Positions 1-63,755 of a stretch of DNA of 64,000 bases are shown one piece after another. This DNA is from Cranoglanis bouderius. Its lineage: Eukaryota > Chordata > Actinopteri > Siluriformes > Cranoglanididae. The notes under the pieces are model-generated. The model made no database searches, was not told the DNA's origin, and saw only the letters and a list, made by a program, of their open reading frames with translations. The translations under genes and the position numbers were made by a program. Where the stretch lies: positions 19,569,760 through 19,633,759 of the forward strand of contig CM042543.1 of assembly GCA_023630585.1 (NCBI GenBank). The letters are read 5' to 3'. Within the stretch, counting starts at the first letter, position 1. Each line of letters starts with the position of its first letter.

Positions 1-351
1 ATTCCATGCCAGATTTAGTCCCCCTTTGCTGTTCTGGTCTTCTGGGAATGTTTTCCACTAGATGTTGAGCATGGCTGTGGGTATTTGCCCATTCAGTCAC
101 AAGAGCATTAGTGAGGTCAGATACTGATGTCGGGGTGAGGAGGCCTGGGGTGCAGTTGGCATTCCAATTCAGTTGGGTTAAGGACAGGCCATTCTGTGTA
201 GGCCATACGAGTTTTCTACTCCAACCCTAGCAAACCATGTCTTTATGGACCTTGATTTGTGCAGAAGGGGCATTGTCATGCTGGAATATGTTTGCCCCCC
301 TTAGTTCCAGTGAAGGGAAAGTATAGTGCTGCAGCATACAAAGACATCCTA
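1..351 (-). mobile_element. Left part of a disrupted Tc1-type element (ATATGGCC family)
   Basis: Sequence close to the element at 51038-51578 (shared strings around AGTTCCAGTGAAGGGAAA and CAGCATACAAAGACATC), cut off by the window edge on the left and by another transposon at 352 on the right. It resumes at 1838. No usable coding sequence. Confidence 0.75.
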
Positions 352-1835
352 CAGTCACATGAAAAAATAAGTACACCCCATGGAAATTGTTGTTTTCTTT
401 CGACATATTTGGACAAGAAAACATTTGATCCTCTTTGAAACAGTGCCTATTAATAAAGGTGATGCCACATAACATTGACATTTTGTAGTAATTTTCACAA
501 TTTAAATTAACAAAAAAAAAACCCAACAACAGATCAGTCACATGGAAAAATTAAGTAAACCCTTACATTTATCACATCTTCAAATCCATAAAATTAGAAT
601 CAAGTGGAACCTGTCTTATTTAAACCTCTCACATCTAGTGTCTGGTTCCCATTGTTATTGAGGTGTGTGGTGTCATCATGCCAAGGTCTAAAGAGTTCTA
701 TAAGGCCTTCAGGAAAAAAAGGTTGTGGATGCCTATGAGTCTAGCAAGGGATTTAATTATTTGAAATACATCATTCCACTCTAAGGAAAATCATCTACAA
801 GTGGCACCGATTTCAAACGGCTGCCAATTTGTCCAGGACTGGTCGTCCCAGCAAATTCAGCCCAAGAGCAGACCGTCTGATGCAAAAAGAAGTCTCCAAG
901 AACCCCAAAATCATCAGGATCACAGGATCTGCTAGTAAGTCTTGCAACTGTTGGTATCAAAGTGCATGTTTCTACAAACAAAAAGAGATTGCACAAATTT
1001 GACCTGCATGGGAGGTGTGCCAGGAAAAAGCCTTTGCTGTCTAAAAAAAAAAAAAAAAAAAATTAGAGCAAGACTACAGTTTGCCAATGAGCATATAGGC
1101 AAAGACCAGGCCTTTTTGAATAATGTGCTCTGGACAGAGGAATCAACAATAGACTTGTTTGGCCACAGTAACAGTAGACATGTTTCGTGCTGACCAAAGA
1201 CAGCTTTTCAGGAGAAGCACCTCATTCCAATTGTGCATCACGGTGGTGGAAATTTTAATTGCTTTGCTGCCTCAAGGACTGTGCATTAATTGATTCAACT
1301 ATGAATTCTGCATCATATCAAAGAGTGCTTGAAGATAATGTGAGGCCATCTGTGGACCTTCCAACAGGATAATGATTCTAAGCACACTAGCAAATCCACC
1401 AAGGAATGGCTCAGAAAGAACAAATGGAGGGTTATGTCATAATGCCTAGTCATAGCCTGGATTTGAATCCCATTGAAATATTGAAACGGGCAGTACATGC
1501 AAGAAAACCCTCAAACATCTTGCAACTGAAAGAATATTGCATGGAAGAGTGGTCAAAAATTCCAGCAAGCTGATGACAGAGACTGGTGGACAATTATGCA
1601 AAACGTCTACAAGAAGGTATTTCTGCTAAAGGTGTCAATTTTCTGCAGAAGAATATCACTATTGATATTTCTGTTGAATAAATGATTGAAAAAGCTATTT
1701 TTCCTTGTGGTTTTGTTCAAGTATATCAACTTTATTAATAGGCACCGTTTCAAAGATGATCAAATGTTTGCTTGTCCAAATATGTCAAAAAAGGCAACAA
1801 TTTCCAAGGGGTGTACTTATTTTTTCACATGACTG
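352..1835 (+). mobile_element. Tc1-like transposon, decayed transposase, nested
   Basis: Terminal inverted repeats of about 40 bp begin CAGTCACATGAAAAAATAAG and the right end is the inverse (CTTATTTTTTCACATGACTG). Target TA pairs sit at 350-351 and 1836-1837. A transposase reading starts near ATGCCAAGGTCTAAAGAG (678) but is broken by stops and frameshifts, with an A-rich run at 1043-1062. A truncated relative lies at 34289-35018. Confidence 0.88.
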
Positions 1836-1837
1836 TA

Positions 1838-1935
1838 TACAATTGTGTACTCCCAACTTTGTGGCAACAGTTTGGGGAAGGCCCACATATGGGTGTGATG
1901 GTCTGGTGTCCACAAACTTTTGACAATATAGTGTG
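1838..1935 (-). mobile_element. Right part of the disrupted ATATGGCC-family element
   Basis: Continues exactly the sequence interrupted at 351: CAATTGTGTACTCCCAACTT through GTGTCCACAAACTTTTGACA, ending in the inverted terminus next to the TA at 1936-1937. Confidence 0.75.
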
Positions 1936-1937
1936 TA

Positions 1938-2810
1938 CACTCAGTCCACCTTATTAGTAACACCTATACACCTGCACATTCATGCAGTTATCTAAACAGC
2001 CAATCAAGTGGCAGTAGTGCAATGCATAAAATCATGCAGATACAGGTCAAGAGCTTCAGTTAATGTTTACATCAAACATCAGAATGAAGAAAAAGTGTGA
2101 TCTCTGTGACTTTGATCATGGCATGATTGTTGGTGCTGGACAGGTTTGAGTATTTTAGAAACTACTGATCTTCTGGGATTTTCACATACAACAGTCTCTA
2201 GAGTTTACACAGAATGGTGCAAAAAACAAAACACTGAGTGAGTGACCGTTCTGTGGGTGGAAACACTTTGACAAGTGAGGTCAGAGGAAAATGGCCAGAT
2301 TGGTTCGAGCTGCCAGGAAGGATATATTAACTCATATAATCATGCTTTACAACCATGGTGAAGGACATCTCTGCATGTCTCTGAGGCTACAGTGGGCACA
2401 GGCTCACAGAAATTGGACAGTTAAAGATTAGAAAACAAATCATCTGGTCTTTTCCAGTCTCTCATCAGCAAGGTATTTCAGCCTGCAGAGCATCCACTCA
2501 CAGGATGTTTTTTGTTTTTTGCACCATTTTGTGTAAACTGAGACTGTTGTGTGTTTGTGAAAAGCCCAGGAGATCAGCAGTTTCTGAAATACTCAAACCA
2601 GCCCATCTGGCACCAACAACCATGGCATGCTTAAACTCGCATAGATCACATTTTTCCCCATTCTGATGGTTGACGTGAACATTAACTGAAGCCCTTGACC
2701 TGTATTTGCATGATTTTATGCATTGTGCTGCTGCCACATGATTGACTGATTAGATAACTGCATGAACGTGCAAGTGTACAGGTTTTTACTAACAATGTAA
2801 ACAGTGAGTG
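1938..2810. mobile_element. Foldback Tc1-derived element with about 300-bp inverted arms
   Basis: The first about 300 bases reappear inverted in the last about 300. Examples are ATGCATAAAATCATGCA near 2020 against TGCATGATTTTATGCAT near 2708, and TTGTTGGTGC near 2130 against GGCACCAACAAC near 2610. Outer ends are CACTCAGTCCACC and CAGTGAGTG next to TA pairs at 1936 and 2811. Arms have diverged visibly. No intact coding sequence. Confidence 0.8.
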
Positions 2811-2853
2811 TATATCCTTATTTTGAATGTCACTTATGTTGTTTGATATGCAG

Positions 2854-32483
<29,630 letters not shown>

Positions 32484-33560
32484 AGAGCAACTTCAGTTCT
32501 TTGTAGCTCTCTATAAGTCCTTACTGTCTATACTGACACATACTATGTCTGTAGTGCACCAGAGCTTAAACACAGGGACCAGCACTTCTCTGTCTCAGTG
32601 AGTATCTACATGCTCATATGAGTAAGAGTTTATGACCAATGTAGATTTTGTTTTCTTTCTTTTTTGAGATGATGTCCTTTCTGTCAAATTATTTGTTTTT
32701 GGTTGATATTAATTTTGCTGTGGTAATTAGCATTTTTGATGCATGTTCATAGAAATATGATCTGTGCAATGCCTTAAAGTTTTGTCTTTATTTTAAGGGG
32801 TATTTTGTTGGTCACTGAGTTTGATCTTTTTCCATTTACTTGAGTTATTTACATCATCACTGTGTCATTTCAATTGGTATAAAAGGTTGTGGGTATTATA
32901 ATTTTGCTCTGCTTTGGAAAATTGCTTGCAAATATTTTCATCCCTGGAGTACATCATCACTACATTCATTTTGTACATCACTGTTAACATTACAGTAATA
33001 TAAATCCTAGACTTTTTCCACAGACAGCTCCTGAGGTCTTTGAAGAAAGAACGAAAAAAATCTAGTGATTCATGTGTTAGAGTGCACTTGTCCTTGAAAG
33101 CACTTTATTGGACTTTAGAAATGATTCCACTATGCCTTCGGGCATATTTGTGAGAAATTACCATGTTATTTTCAATACAAATCATTTATTGTGAAATCTC
33201 TGCTGTTGGTGCTCTGCTTCCAATGACATATTTGTTAATATGCATATTAATGAACACTTTAGTGTCTGCAAGTAGTCTCATTACATTTGAAATCACAGAA
33301 CTGCTTTCGTTAAAATGGATTTTAAAAACATTCATAATATGGAGGTGACAGAAGTCTATTACCATCTAAAGAACATGTAGTTTTTACTCAGACCTGATGT
33401 GTAGTTGCCCACAATTTTTGATTGTTCATACATTTTCAGACTTATCTGTCCTCTATTAGAATGTTTTCAGTGACACAATATACTTGTATAAATACGTGAC
33501 TCCAGTGGTTTTGTTGGATTTGAATAAATCCATTCCCTACAAAAATGTTTGTATTGTGCG
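32484..33560 (+). other. myo6: myo6 3' untranslated region (end estimated)
   Basis: Noncoding sequence after the myo6 stop, about 1.1 kb, without recognisable transposons. The end is inferred from the poly(A) signal at 33523 and a following GT-rich stretch; transcript data would be needed to fix it. Confidence 0.6.
33523..33528 (+). promoter_or_regulatory. Canonical AATAAA poly(A) signal, probably of myo6
   Basis: AATAAA lies about 1.04 kb after the stop and is followed within 20-40 bases by a GT-rich stretch, the usual cleavage-site layout. Other AATAAA strings occur in AT-rich DNA here, so this is the likeliest rather than the proven signal. Confidence 0.55.
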
Positions 33561-34288
33561 TGCATCTTTTACGTCTGCTGGTTGGTGGAAATGTAATGAT
33601 TTTAAAGAAAAAAAAAAAACCTTCATGAGGTACATAAACCACAAGTTAGATCTAACACAACTCATTGGTGTGAAAGGTGTGGTGTGTTTTTGTTTTGTTT
33701 ATTTTATTTATTTATTTATTTTATTTAATTTAAGCCCCCCCCTGTATGTTTTGGTTTGGGGTCAACACAAATGATTAGTGAGAAACATTTCCATGCAAAA
33801 GCCAGACGTTTTTTCTAGTACAAGTTTATTAGATCTAAGATCATTATCAGAATCTAATAAATGCAGAATGATATGGTTTAAAAAAAAAAAAAAAAAAAAA
33901 AACTAAAAAAACTTGGACACTGGAGATATATTAGTGTCTAAACAATATGGTCTATTAATAGCAATAATGATACTACCAAATGTATCCAATTGTATATAAA
34001 TACCTCACTGTGAGGGAAAAAGAACCTTTAAAAAGGGTACATCTTGACACATTACGTCATAAACAACACTTTCTCTGCTCCTTATTGAAATTGGCATCAT
34101 AACACAGTCACTTCAAACCCATCACTGTCAGATCCTCTCAGAAGACAACATGACTTCCTGTGTTCATTAGACAGCCTCCATGTCTGGGGAAAAAAAAAAA
34201 ACATTGAGAATAACATTTACACAATTCATGATTTTTTATGAATAGAAATAGGACTGAATGTACTTAACAGCACCATGTCATGGATATA
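33561..34288. other. Intergenic stretch after myo6
   Basis: AT-rich, with A-runs at 33608, 33882 and 34189 and a small hairpin around TTTATTAGAT and ATCTAATAAA near 33827-33861. No gene seen. Confidence 0.5.
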
Positions 34289-35018
34289 CAGTAATGTGAA
34301 AAAAATAAGTACACCCCATGGAATTTTTTTTTTTTTAAATACATATCTGGACTAGTAAACATTTGATAATTTTTGAAAAAGTGCATTTTAATGAAGTTGA
34401 TATACTTGAACAAAACCACAAGGAAACAGGCTTTTCAATCTAGAAGCTAGTATTGCCCCCTTTAGCAGAAATAACTACTTCTAGGTGTTTTGCATAATTG
34501 TCCACCAGGCTTGCTGGAATTTTTGACCACTCTTCCATGCAATATTCTGTCAGGTGCAAGATGTTTGAGGGTTTTTTTTGCATGTACTGCCTGTTTCAAA
34601 TCCCCCCACAACATTTCAATGGGATTCAAATCCGGCAGTAGGCCATTCCATAACCCTCCATTTCTTTTTGAACCATTGCTTGGTGAAAGGTCCACTTTTG
34701 GTTCAATTTCAACTTTTGGACAGATTGCCTCACATTGTCTCTCTCTTTGCCACTCTTTGATATGATGCAGAATTCATAGTTGAATCAAGGGATGCAAGCT
34801 GTCCAGTCCCTGAGGCAGCGAAGCAACCCCAAAACCACAACATTTCCACCACCATGCTTCACAGTTGGTATGAGGTGCTTCTCCTGAAAAGCTTTCTTTG
34901 GTCTGCACCAAACATGTCTGCTGTTACTGTGGCCAAAAAAATTTGCTTTGTCTGTACTCAGATTTGACAAATCTTTTATTTGTCTGTACAGAGCACATTA
35001 TTCCAAAAGGCCTGGTCT
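34289..35018 (-). mobile_element. Truncated Tc1-like element (relative of 352-1835)
   Basis: Starts with the terminus CAGTAATGTGAAAAAAATAA after TA at 34287. It carries the transposase 3' half in reverse (ADKANFFGHSNSRHVWCRPK near 34951 downward) and stops abruptly at GCCTGGTCT, where another element begins. Confidence 0.8.
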
Positions 35019-36462
35019 GGATGTGTGACCACTTTGGTGTGACCACCCTTTTCCTTCAAAACAGCATCAATTCTTCTAGGTACACTTGCACAAAGTCAGG
35101 GATTTTGTAGACATATAGTCAGGTGTATGATTAAACAATTATATCAAACAGGTGCTAATGATAATCAACTCAATATGTAGGTTGACACAATCATTAACTG
35201 AAACTGAAACAGCTGTGGAGGAGGAATAAAACTGGGAGAGGAACAGCCAAACTCAGCTAACAAGGTGAGGTTGCTGAAGACAGTGTAGTGTCAAAAGTCA
35301 TACACCATGGCAAGATGGAGCACAGCAACAAGACAGAAGGTAGTTATACTGCATCGGTAAGGTCTCTCCCAGGCAGAAATTTCAAGGCAGACAGGGCTTT
35401 CCAGATGTGTTGTCCAAGCTCTTTTGAAGAAGCACAAAGATATAGGCAACGTTGAGGACCGTAGACGCAGTGGTTGGCCAAGGAAACTTACGCAGCAGAT
35501 GAAAGACACATCAGGCTTTCATCCCTTCACAATCGGAAGATGTCCAGCAGTGCCATCAGCTCAGACCTGGCAGAAACCAGTGGGACCCTGGTAAACCCAT
35601 CTACTGTCTGGAGAAGTCTGGTCAGAAGTGGCCTTCATGGAAGACTTCTGGCCAAAAAGCCATACCTCCGAAGTGGAAACAAAGCCAAGCGACTCAACTA
35701 TGCAGAAAAACACAGGAACTGGGGTGCAGAAAAATGGCAGCAGGTACTCTGGTCTGATGAGTCAAAATTTGACATATTTGGCTATAGCAGAAGGCAGTTT
35801 GTTTGCCGAAGGACTGGAGAGTGGTACACGAATGAGTGTCTGCAGGCAACAGTGAAGCATGGAGGAGGTTCCTTACAAGTTTGGGGCTGCATTTCTGCAA
35901 ATGGAGTTGGGGATTTGGTCGGAATTAATGGTCTCCTCAGTGCAGAGAAGTACAGGCAGATACTTATCCATCATGCAATACCATCAGGGAGGCATCTGAT
36001 TGGCCCCAAATTTATTCTGCAGCAAACAATTTATTCTTATTAAGAACTATCTTCAGCGTAAAGAAGAACAAGGAGTCCTGGAAGTGATGGTATGGCCCCC
36101 ACAGAGCCCTGATCTCAACATCATCGAGTCTGTCTGGGATTACATGAAGAGAGAGAAGCAACTGAGGCTTCCTAAATCCACAGAAGAACTGTGGTTAGTT
36201 ATACAACATGTTTGGGCCAGCCTACCTGCTGAGTTCCATCAAAAACTGTGTGCAAGTGTACCTGGAATAATTGATGAATTGATGCTGTTTTGAAGGCAAA
36301 GGGTGGTCAAATCAAATATTGATTTGATGTAGATTTTTCTTCTGTTCACTTACTTTGCATTTTGTTAATTGATAAATATAAACTATTAACATGACTATTT
36401 TTGAAAGCATTCTTAATTTACAGCATTTTTTCACACCTGCCTAAAGCCTTTGCACAGTAATG
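35019..36462 (+). mobile_element. Tc1-like transposon with long transposase fragments
   Basis: Contains a Tc1 transposase beginning MARWSTATRQKVV near 35309, with a frameshift, then an open frame 35474-36043 and a second at 36000-36293. Motifs: VLWSDESKFDIFGYSRR, VKHGGGSLQVWGCISANGVG, SPDLNIIESVWDYMKR. The right end reads TTTGCACAGTAATG, like the MITE at 9458. The left terminus is lost at the junction with the truncated element at 35018. Confidence 0.82.
35474..36293 (+). pseudogene. Tc1 transposase pseudogene
   Basis: Two overlapping frames (35474-36043 and 36000-36293) cover the DDE domain. The frame changes near 36025, close to where the FQQDN catalytic motif is expected; there the sequence reads FILQQTIYSY, so the second Asp region is damaged. 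Not functional as it stands. Confidence 0.8.
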
Positions 36463-36464
36463 TA

Positions 36465-37650
36465 TGTGTGCAACAATTATTGGCACCCCTATGAATTCAT
36501 ATGAGAAAAATATATGTGAAGTATATTCCCATTGATAGTTACATTTTTGGTATACCTGGGTGACTAGGAACAGGAAATTGCTCAACCATGAATTACTGTT
36601 TCACAGGGGTATAAATATGAGGTAACATATAGGCCAAATTCCCTTAATCATTCATAACAATGGGTAAGACCAAGGAATATAGCTGTGATGTGCAACAAAA
36701 GGTTGTTGAGCTTCACAAAATGGGAAGTGGCTATAAGAATATAGAAAAAGGATTGAAAATGCCCATTTCCACCATCAGGGCAATAATTAAGAAGTTTCAG
36801 TCAACTGGAAATTATATGAATCAACATGGAATTGTACGTGTGTCTATATTGTCTCAACACACTGTGAATAGGATGGTTCAAGTGGCCAAAACATCTCCAA
36901 GGATCACAGCTGGAGAATTGCAGAAGTTAGTTGCATCTTGGGGTCAGAAAGTCTCCAAAACTACAATCCGACGCCACCTATATCACCACAAGTTGTTTGG
37001 AAGGGTTTCAAGAAAAAAGCCTCTACTCTCATCCAAAAACAAACTCAAGCATCTTCAGTTTACCAGACACTACTGAAACTTCAAATGGGATCGGTTCTAT
37101 GGTCAGATAAAACCAAAATAGAGCTTTTTGGTAATAAACACCAGAGGTGGTTTTGGTGCACACAGAGAGGTAGCCATATGGTGGTGGCTCATTAATGTTT
37201 TGGGGTTGTTTTTCTGCCAGAGGACCTGGACATTTTGTTAGGAGACATGGCATCATGGACTCTATCAAATATCAACAGACATTAAATGAAAATCTGACTG
37301 CCTCTGCTAGATTCTGTATGGAGGAATGGTCTCAGATCCCTTGCCATGTATTCTTCCACCTCATCAGGCATTATAGGAGAAGACTCAGAGTTGTTTCTTG
37401 GCAAAGGGAGGTAGCACAAAGTATTGACTAAAAGGGTGCCAATAATTGTGGCACACATATATTTAATAAAAATATATATTTTTTGGATAAACCTGTGTTT
37501 TGTTTGCAATTGTTTGATATCAATGAGAGCAGAGTATTTTTGTGAATTTTTTGAACAAAAGATCAAATGTTAATATGTTAATAAAGACAATTTTTCACAA
37601 CCTTCTTTGCTCATATTTACTAAGGGTGCCAATATTAGTGGAGGGCACTG
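36465..37650 (+). mobile_element. Tc1-like transposon (TTGGCACCC family), internally deleted
   Basis: The left end has ATTATTGGCACCCC and the right end GGTGCCAATATTAGTGGAGG followed by TA at 37651. The transposase opens at 36660 (MGKTKEYSCDVQQKVVELHK) and reads 138 codons of the DNA-binding region. After a frameshift it continues as WSDKTKIELFGN and FWGCFSARGPGHFVRR, then jumps to EEWSQIPCHV, so the central catalytic part is deleted. Confidence 0.85.
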
Positions 37651-37876
37651 TATGAGTTCAGCATGTGACGTCAAATCGACATCACAGCATCAACAGTAAA
37701 CCAAGTAGCACTTTACTTTTAAATGTTATATTGCATACACAGTTAGCTGGCTAACTTGTTGGTAACAAAAGACAAACATGGAAGCACCCATTTTATTAGT
37801 GCAAGAAGTGTCTGAATATACTGTATCTGTTCAGTGAGAATGGAACAGAAGTTATTTTTCCCTTGTCTTGAAAATA

Positions 37877-38490
37877 CACTCACTGGACACTTTATTAAGA
37901 ACACCATACTATTACTGGGTAGGGTCTCACTTTGCTCTCAAAACTGCCTCAGTTCTTTGTGGCATTGATTCCACAACATGTTGTAAACATTCCTTTGAGA
38001 TTCTGGTCCATGTTGACATGATTGTATCATGCAATTCCTGTAGATTTTTCCGGTGCACTTTTATACATCTGAGCAGTTGAGGGTTAAGGGCCTTGCTCAG
38101 GGGCCCAACAGTGGCAGCTTGGCAGTGCTTCAAATAGACTGTGGCATTCAAGCAATGATTGATTGGTATTAACAGGCCCAGAGTGTGCCAAGAAAACATT
38201 CCCCACACCATTACACCACCTCCACCAGCCCGGACTGTTGACACAAGGCAGGTTGGATCCATGGATTCATGCTCTTGACACCAAATTCTGACCCAGCCAT
38301 CTGTGTGCCTCAATAGAAATTGAGATTCATCAGACCAGGCTACATTTTTCCAGTCTTCAACTGTCCAATTTTGTTGAGCCTGTGCCCACTGCAGCCTCGG
38401 CTTTCTGCCACATCTGCCACATGAATAGCTAATTAGATAATTGCATGAATGAGTACGTGTACAGGTGTTCCTATAAAGTGCTCAGCAACT
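37877..38490 (-). mobile_element. Tc1 remnant with SINE-derived filler
   Basis: Starts CACTCACTGGACACTTTATT after TA and ends with ATTGCATGAATGAGTACGTG, the terminus type of the foldback element at 1938. On the minus strand 38313-37927 reads a transposase remnant (ESMDPTCLVSTVRAGGGGVM) in which a SINE piece (38058-38140) replaces the catalytic part. Right border approximate. Confidence 0.75.
38058..38140 (-). repeat. Fragment of a tRNA-like SINE inside a Tc1 remnant
   Basis: GAGCAGTTGAGGGTTAAGGG and CAACAGTGGCAGCTTGGCAG match the SINE at 46544-46850 almost exactly. Confidence 0.75.
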
Positions 38491-38547
38491 ATAAATCCTT
38501 CCCCTTAACTTCTTCTTGCAAATCATGAAGAGAACATTTTGAAACAC

Positions 38548-38639
38548 AGGGAAAGCACGCAGGGCAGAGGAAGGAATCAAACCCCAACCCTGGAGATGCG
38601 AGGCAAGCATGCTAACCACTAAGCCACCATGCCCCCCAC
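38548..38639 (-). repeat. SINE-like repeat head (minus strand)
   Basis: Reverse complement reads GCATGGTGGCTTAGTGGTTA then CCTCGCATCTCCAGGGTTGG and GGGTTTGATTCC. This is the same head as the repeat at 63756-64000, with A- and B-box-like strings. Confidence 0.65.
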
Positions 38640-39020
38640 TTAAAACATATAATCTTTAATTAAATGTGTGAAGATCTGAGAAATAAGCAAGTGTGTGGTT
38701 CTCAAAAGAATTTGACGAGCTGTGAATAGAGAGAGCAAAGGGCTATAGGTGAGTATAGAGAGGTGCGGTGAGCATGCAGAAAAGCTTCCATGCATAAGAC
38801 CACTTCTCTTTGACGAACAGTGAGAGGAGGTGTGTTTGCTCCCACTCACCACGGCTATGACTCTGCTCCAGTCAAGTTGCTTTTTATCAGGGTGTTGAAC
38901 AGAGAATGTTTAATAATACCAGCAAAGGTAATATTGTTAATGTAGGCTAGCTTCTTTCTGACTAAGATTATATTTAGGCTGAATCTCAAATGGCTTTGTA
39001 CTACCCATCTAAGTGTATTA
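38640..39020. other. Intergenic stretch
   Basis: No gene, RNA or transposon end recognised. Confidence 0.5.
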
Positions 39021-40063
39021 TAGTTGCAATCAAAATTATTCAACCCCCATTGCAAATCAGGTTTATTGTCAAAATTTACAGACTTTCAGCTGTTTGCAAT
39101 GAACAAATCAAACAAAAGCACTTGAAATAGCTCAAGACAAAGAATGCTTCAAGTGGTTTCCCCAAATTCAACTGAAAATGCAACTTATAATGACTTCTCC
39201 AGTCTCAAAATTATTCAACCCCCTGAATAGAATCCCTCACAACAGCAGAAATATGCAAAACAGATGTTGTCTCAAGCACACCTGATGCAAGTAATCAAGG
39301 GCTTCATTAGTTGCACGGGTGTGCTTGAGCTGGAACACACGAAATACCTGAACTGGCTAGGGGATTGTTGAGTGTCACGTTTGACCGCATGTTAGAAATA
39401 TGGCTAGGTCAAAAGAATGGTCCAAAAAGTTAAGAGAAGAGATCATTGCCCTTCACAAACAAGGAACAGGATACAAAAAGATAGTGAAGGCATTGAATGT
39501 TCCTAGAGACACCGTTGGAAGCACAAGTTCAGAGTTAAGGGAACAGTGGTTACACTACCTGGACGGGGCAGAAAAAGGAACCAGATACCTCAAATTCCAC
39601 CAAGTCTTGAAGAAGTCCTGGAAGATTCTAAAGTGGCCAAGTCACCTGACTTGAACGCCATAGAAAATCTCTGGTGGAATTTGAAAAAGGCGGTTGCAGC
39701 ATGCAAACCCAAGAATATTACTGAACTGGAGGGCATTGCTGAACTGGCTAAGATTCCTCAGGAACGCTGCAAGAAGCTGGTGTCTGGCTATGCATCTCAT
39801 TTACAGCAGGTCATAACAGCAAAAGGGTGCTCTACTAAGTACTAAAGATGCTTGCCATGAAGGGGTTGAATAATTTTGAGACTGGAGAAGTCATTATAAG
39901 TTGCATTTTCAGTTGAATTTGGGGAAACCACTTGAAGCATTCGTTGTGTTGAACTATTTCAATTGATTTTGTTTGATTTGTTCATTGCAAACAGCTGAAA
40001 GTCTATAAATTTTGACAATAAACCTGATTTGAAATAATAATTGAATAATTTTGATTGCAACTG
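39021..40063 (+). mobile_element. Tc1-like transposon (AACCCC family), internally deleted
   Basis: Ends TAGTTGCAATCAAAATTATT and AATTTTGATTGCAACTG, same family as 23276-24890. An open start MARSKEWSKKLREEIIALHK at 39400 runs 84 codons. About 600 bases of the catalytic region are missing compared with the copy at 23276. A second frame (39546-39845) carries the C-terminal part. Confidence 0.88.
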
Positions 40064-41821
40064 TACATAGGGTATCAAATACCATCTCATGCACGCTATG
40101 TAGTGCATTATACGGAGCTGCTGATATGACATGGTGGTTATTTTTTAATAAGGTGTGGCCATGAATTTATATATTGAGGTAATATATAAACACACAATTA
40201 GTAGCTTGTGGTTACACAATGCCAAAGTGATGGTCATTAATTGTATAACTGGAGTCCACAACTTAATATGTTGTAGCAACATCATACTTATGAGAAACTT
40301 ACCCCATGGTCACAAGGTGCTTAACTCACTATATTCATTTATTGCCACATTAAAAACTAACCACCATGTCACCTCAGCATGCTGTAACATGCTCACTAGT
40401 GATTTTGGAATCAACAATGGGTATGTATTGTTAGTGAGCATGTACTGTTATTTTGGAATCCCTGGTGACTATACACGTAAGAACAACCCAAGGTGGCAGT
40501 TTGTCAGAATACCTGAGGGGAAAAATAGTTTGTGCAACTGTTCTCTGAGGTGATCACTGGATTACTGGTCAGCGTTTTAAGTGTTTACCACCTCTTGGTG
40601 TACAGACATCCTGAGCAACTCTCATTGACATTTAAACTATGGGAACAGTTGTCTTTTCTATGCCATTTTGATTGAAATATGTATTTGAAATTTGAAATTT
40701 AATGGTTTGTTAATGAACTGAGTTCTCCAGTAGCAGGCCTGTTAAACATTATTCTAACCCTCTTTTTGACACTTTTTGATCTCCTCAACTGTATATAAGT
40801 GAATAACAGTGAAGTGTATTTACTTAGGAAAATTGGGAACTTACTTCGACATGTGGTATGCAGTGGTGGAAACCAACTATTTCTGATACTAACTTTTCCG
40901 ACCTTGTTGTGTACAGTTGCCTGGGAATCTGTGAACATAATCATATCAGCTGCCATGATTGACATGACATGACAAATTTAGGGTATATTTATTAATAGAC
41001 AAGCTAGAAAGTAATTGTACTGGCTACAAAAACAAGAAACATGTCTAGGCAGACATGACAAGCTGCAAAAGAGCTGCTGGTTATTATTTGTAGATGTAGG
41101 GTACAGATCTAAATGGAAGCAAAATATGCTATACATGCACTTTAAATGTATTGTGACACTTCATGTTATGCCAGATTAAGGTTTTGTTAGTTGTAACATA
41201 TAAGTTCATTACGGACAATGATTTTATTGCAACAAAATAACTTTAAAAAACATGCATTATTATCCTCTCTTGTATCCGACAGTGCTGATGGTGTCACTAA
41301 TGGTAAGGATACACTGGAGTATAATAATGCAGGAAGTGTCTCTTCAGATAACTAAGGACAGTCAAGAACTGGTAATATTTCATTTCCTGTTCATTCATTC
41401 TTAATTAGATAACCTCCTACAAACATCCTGATATCTAATAAGCTCGCTTTGGATTGCAGTCAGAAAAGCTCACTTACTGTGCTGTCAATGCTTAAACAAA
41501 ACTGCACAATGATATAACCTGTTTGAGAATTTTTATCATGCTTCTACATGTGCTTCAACAATTACTTCTGAGAAATAGCTTTACATATTGGGTGAAAACG
41601 AATATTTATCTTCAGCCTATTGGTGTCTTTAAACTACTTGTGTACACTAACATATAGTGCTATATTATTCATCTATATTATATAATAACCATCCTGGTTA
41701 TACTATATATCGCATCGCAGCACCGTTAAGCCATGTACTAAGTTAGTTCATTTAAGATAAAGCAAAATGCAATAATTAGTGCAGCTCATAAGCTGGTTAG
41801 TTGTAAGATCTAGTTATCTAG
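40064..41821. other. Intergenic stretch downstream of both genes
   Basis: AT-rich. A 132-codon open frame at 40155-40553 (plus) shows no recognisable domain and is probably chance. Nothing else seen. The ends of the impg1 3' UTR should lie here, but I cannot place a poly(A) site with confidence. Confidence 0.45.
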
Positions 41822-63693
<21,872 letters not shown>

Positions 63694-63755
63694 CTGAAGA
63701 CAAGAAAAAAAACTTTTTTCAATTCAGTTCAGTTATATTTCTTTTGTATGGTGGG

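Noticed and set aside
40155..40553. 132-codon open frame between the genes
   Set aside because: No homology I recognise and composition like surrounding AT-rich DNA; not enough support for a gene.
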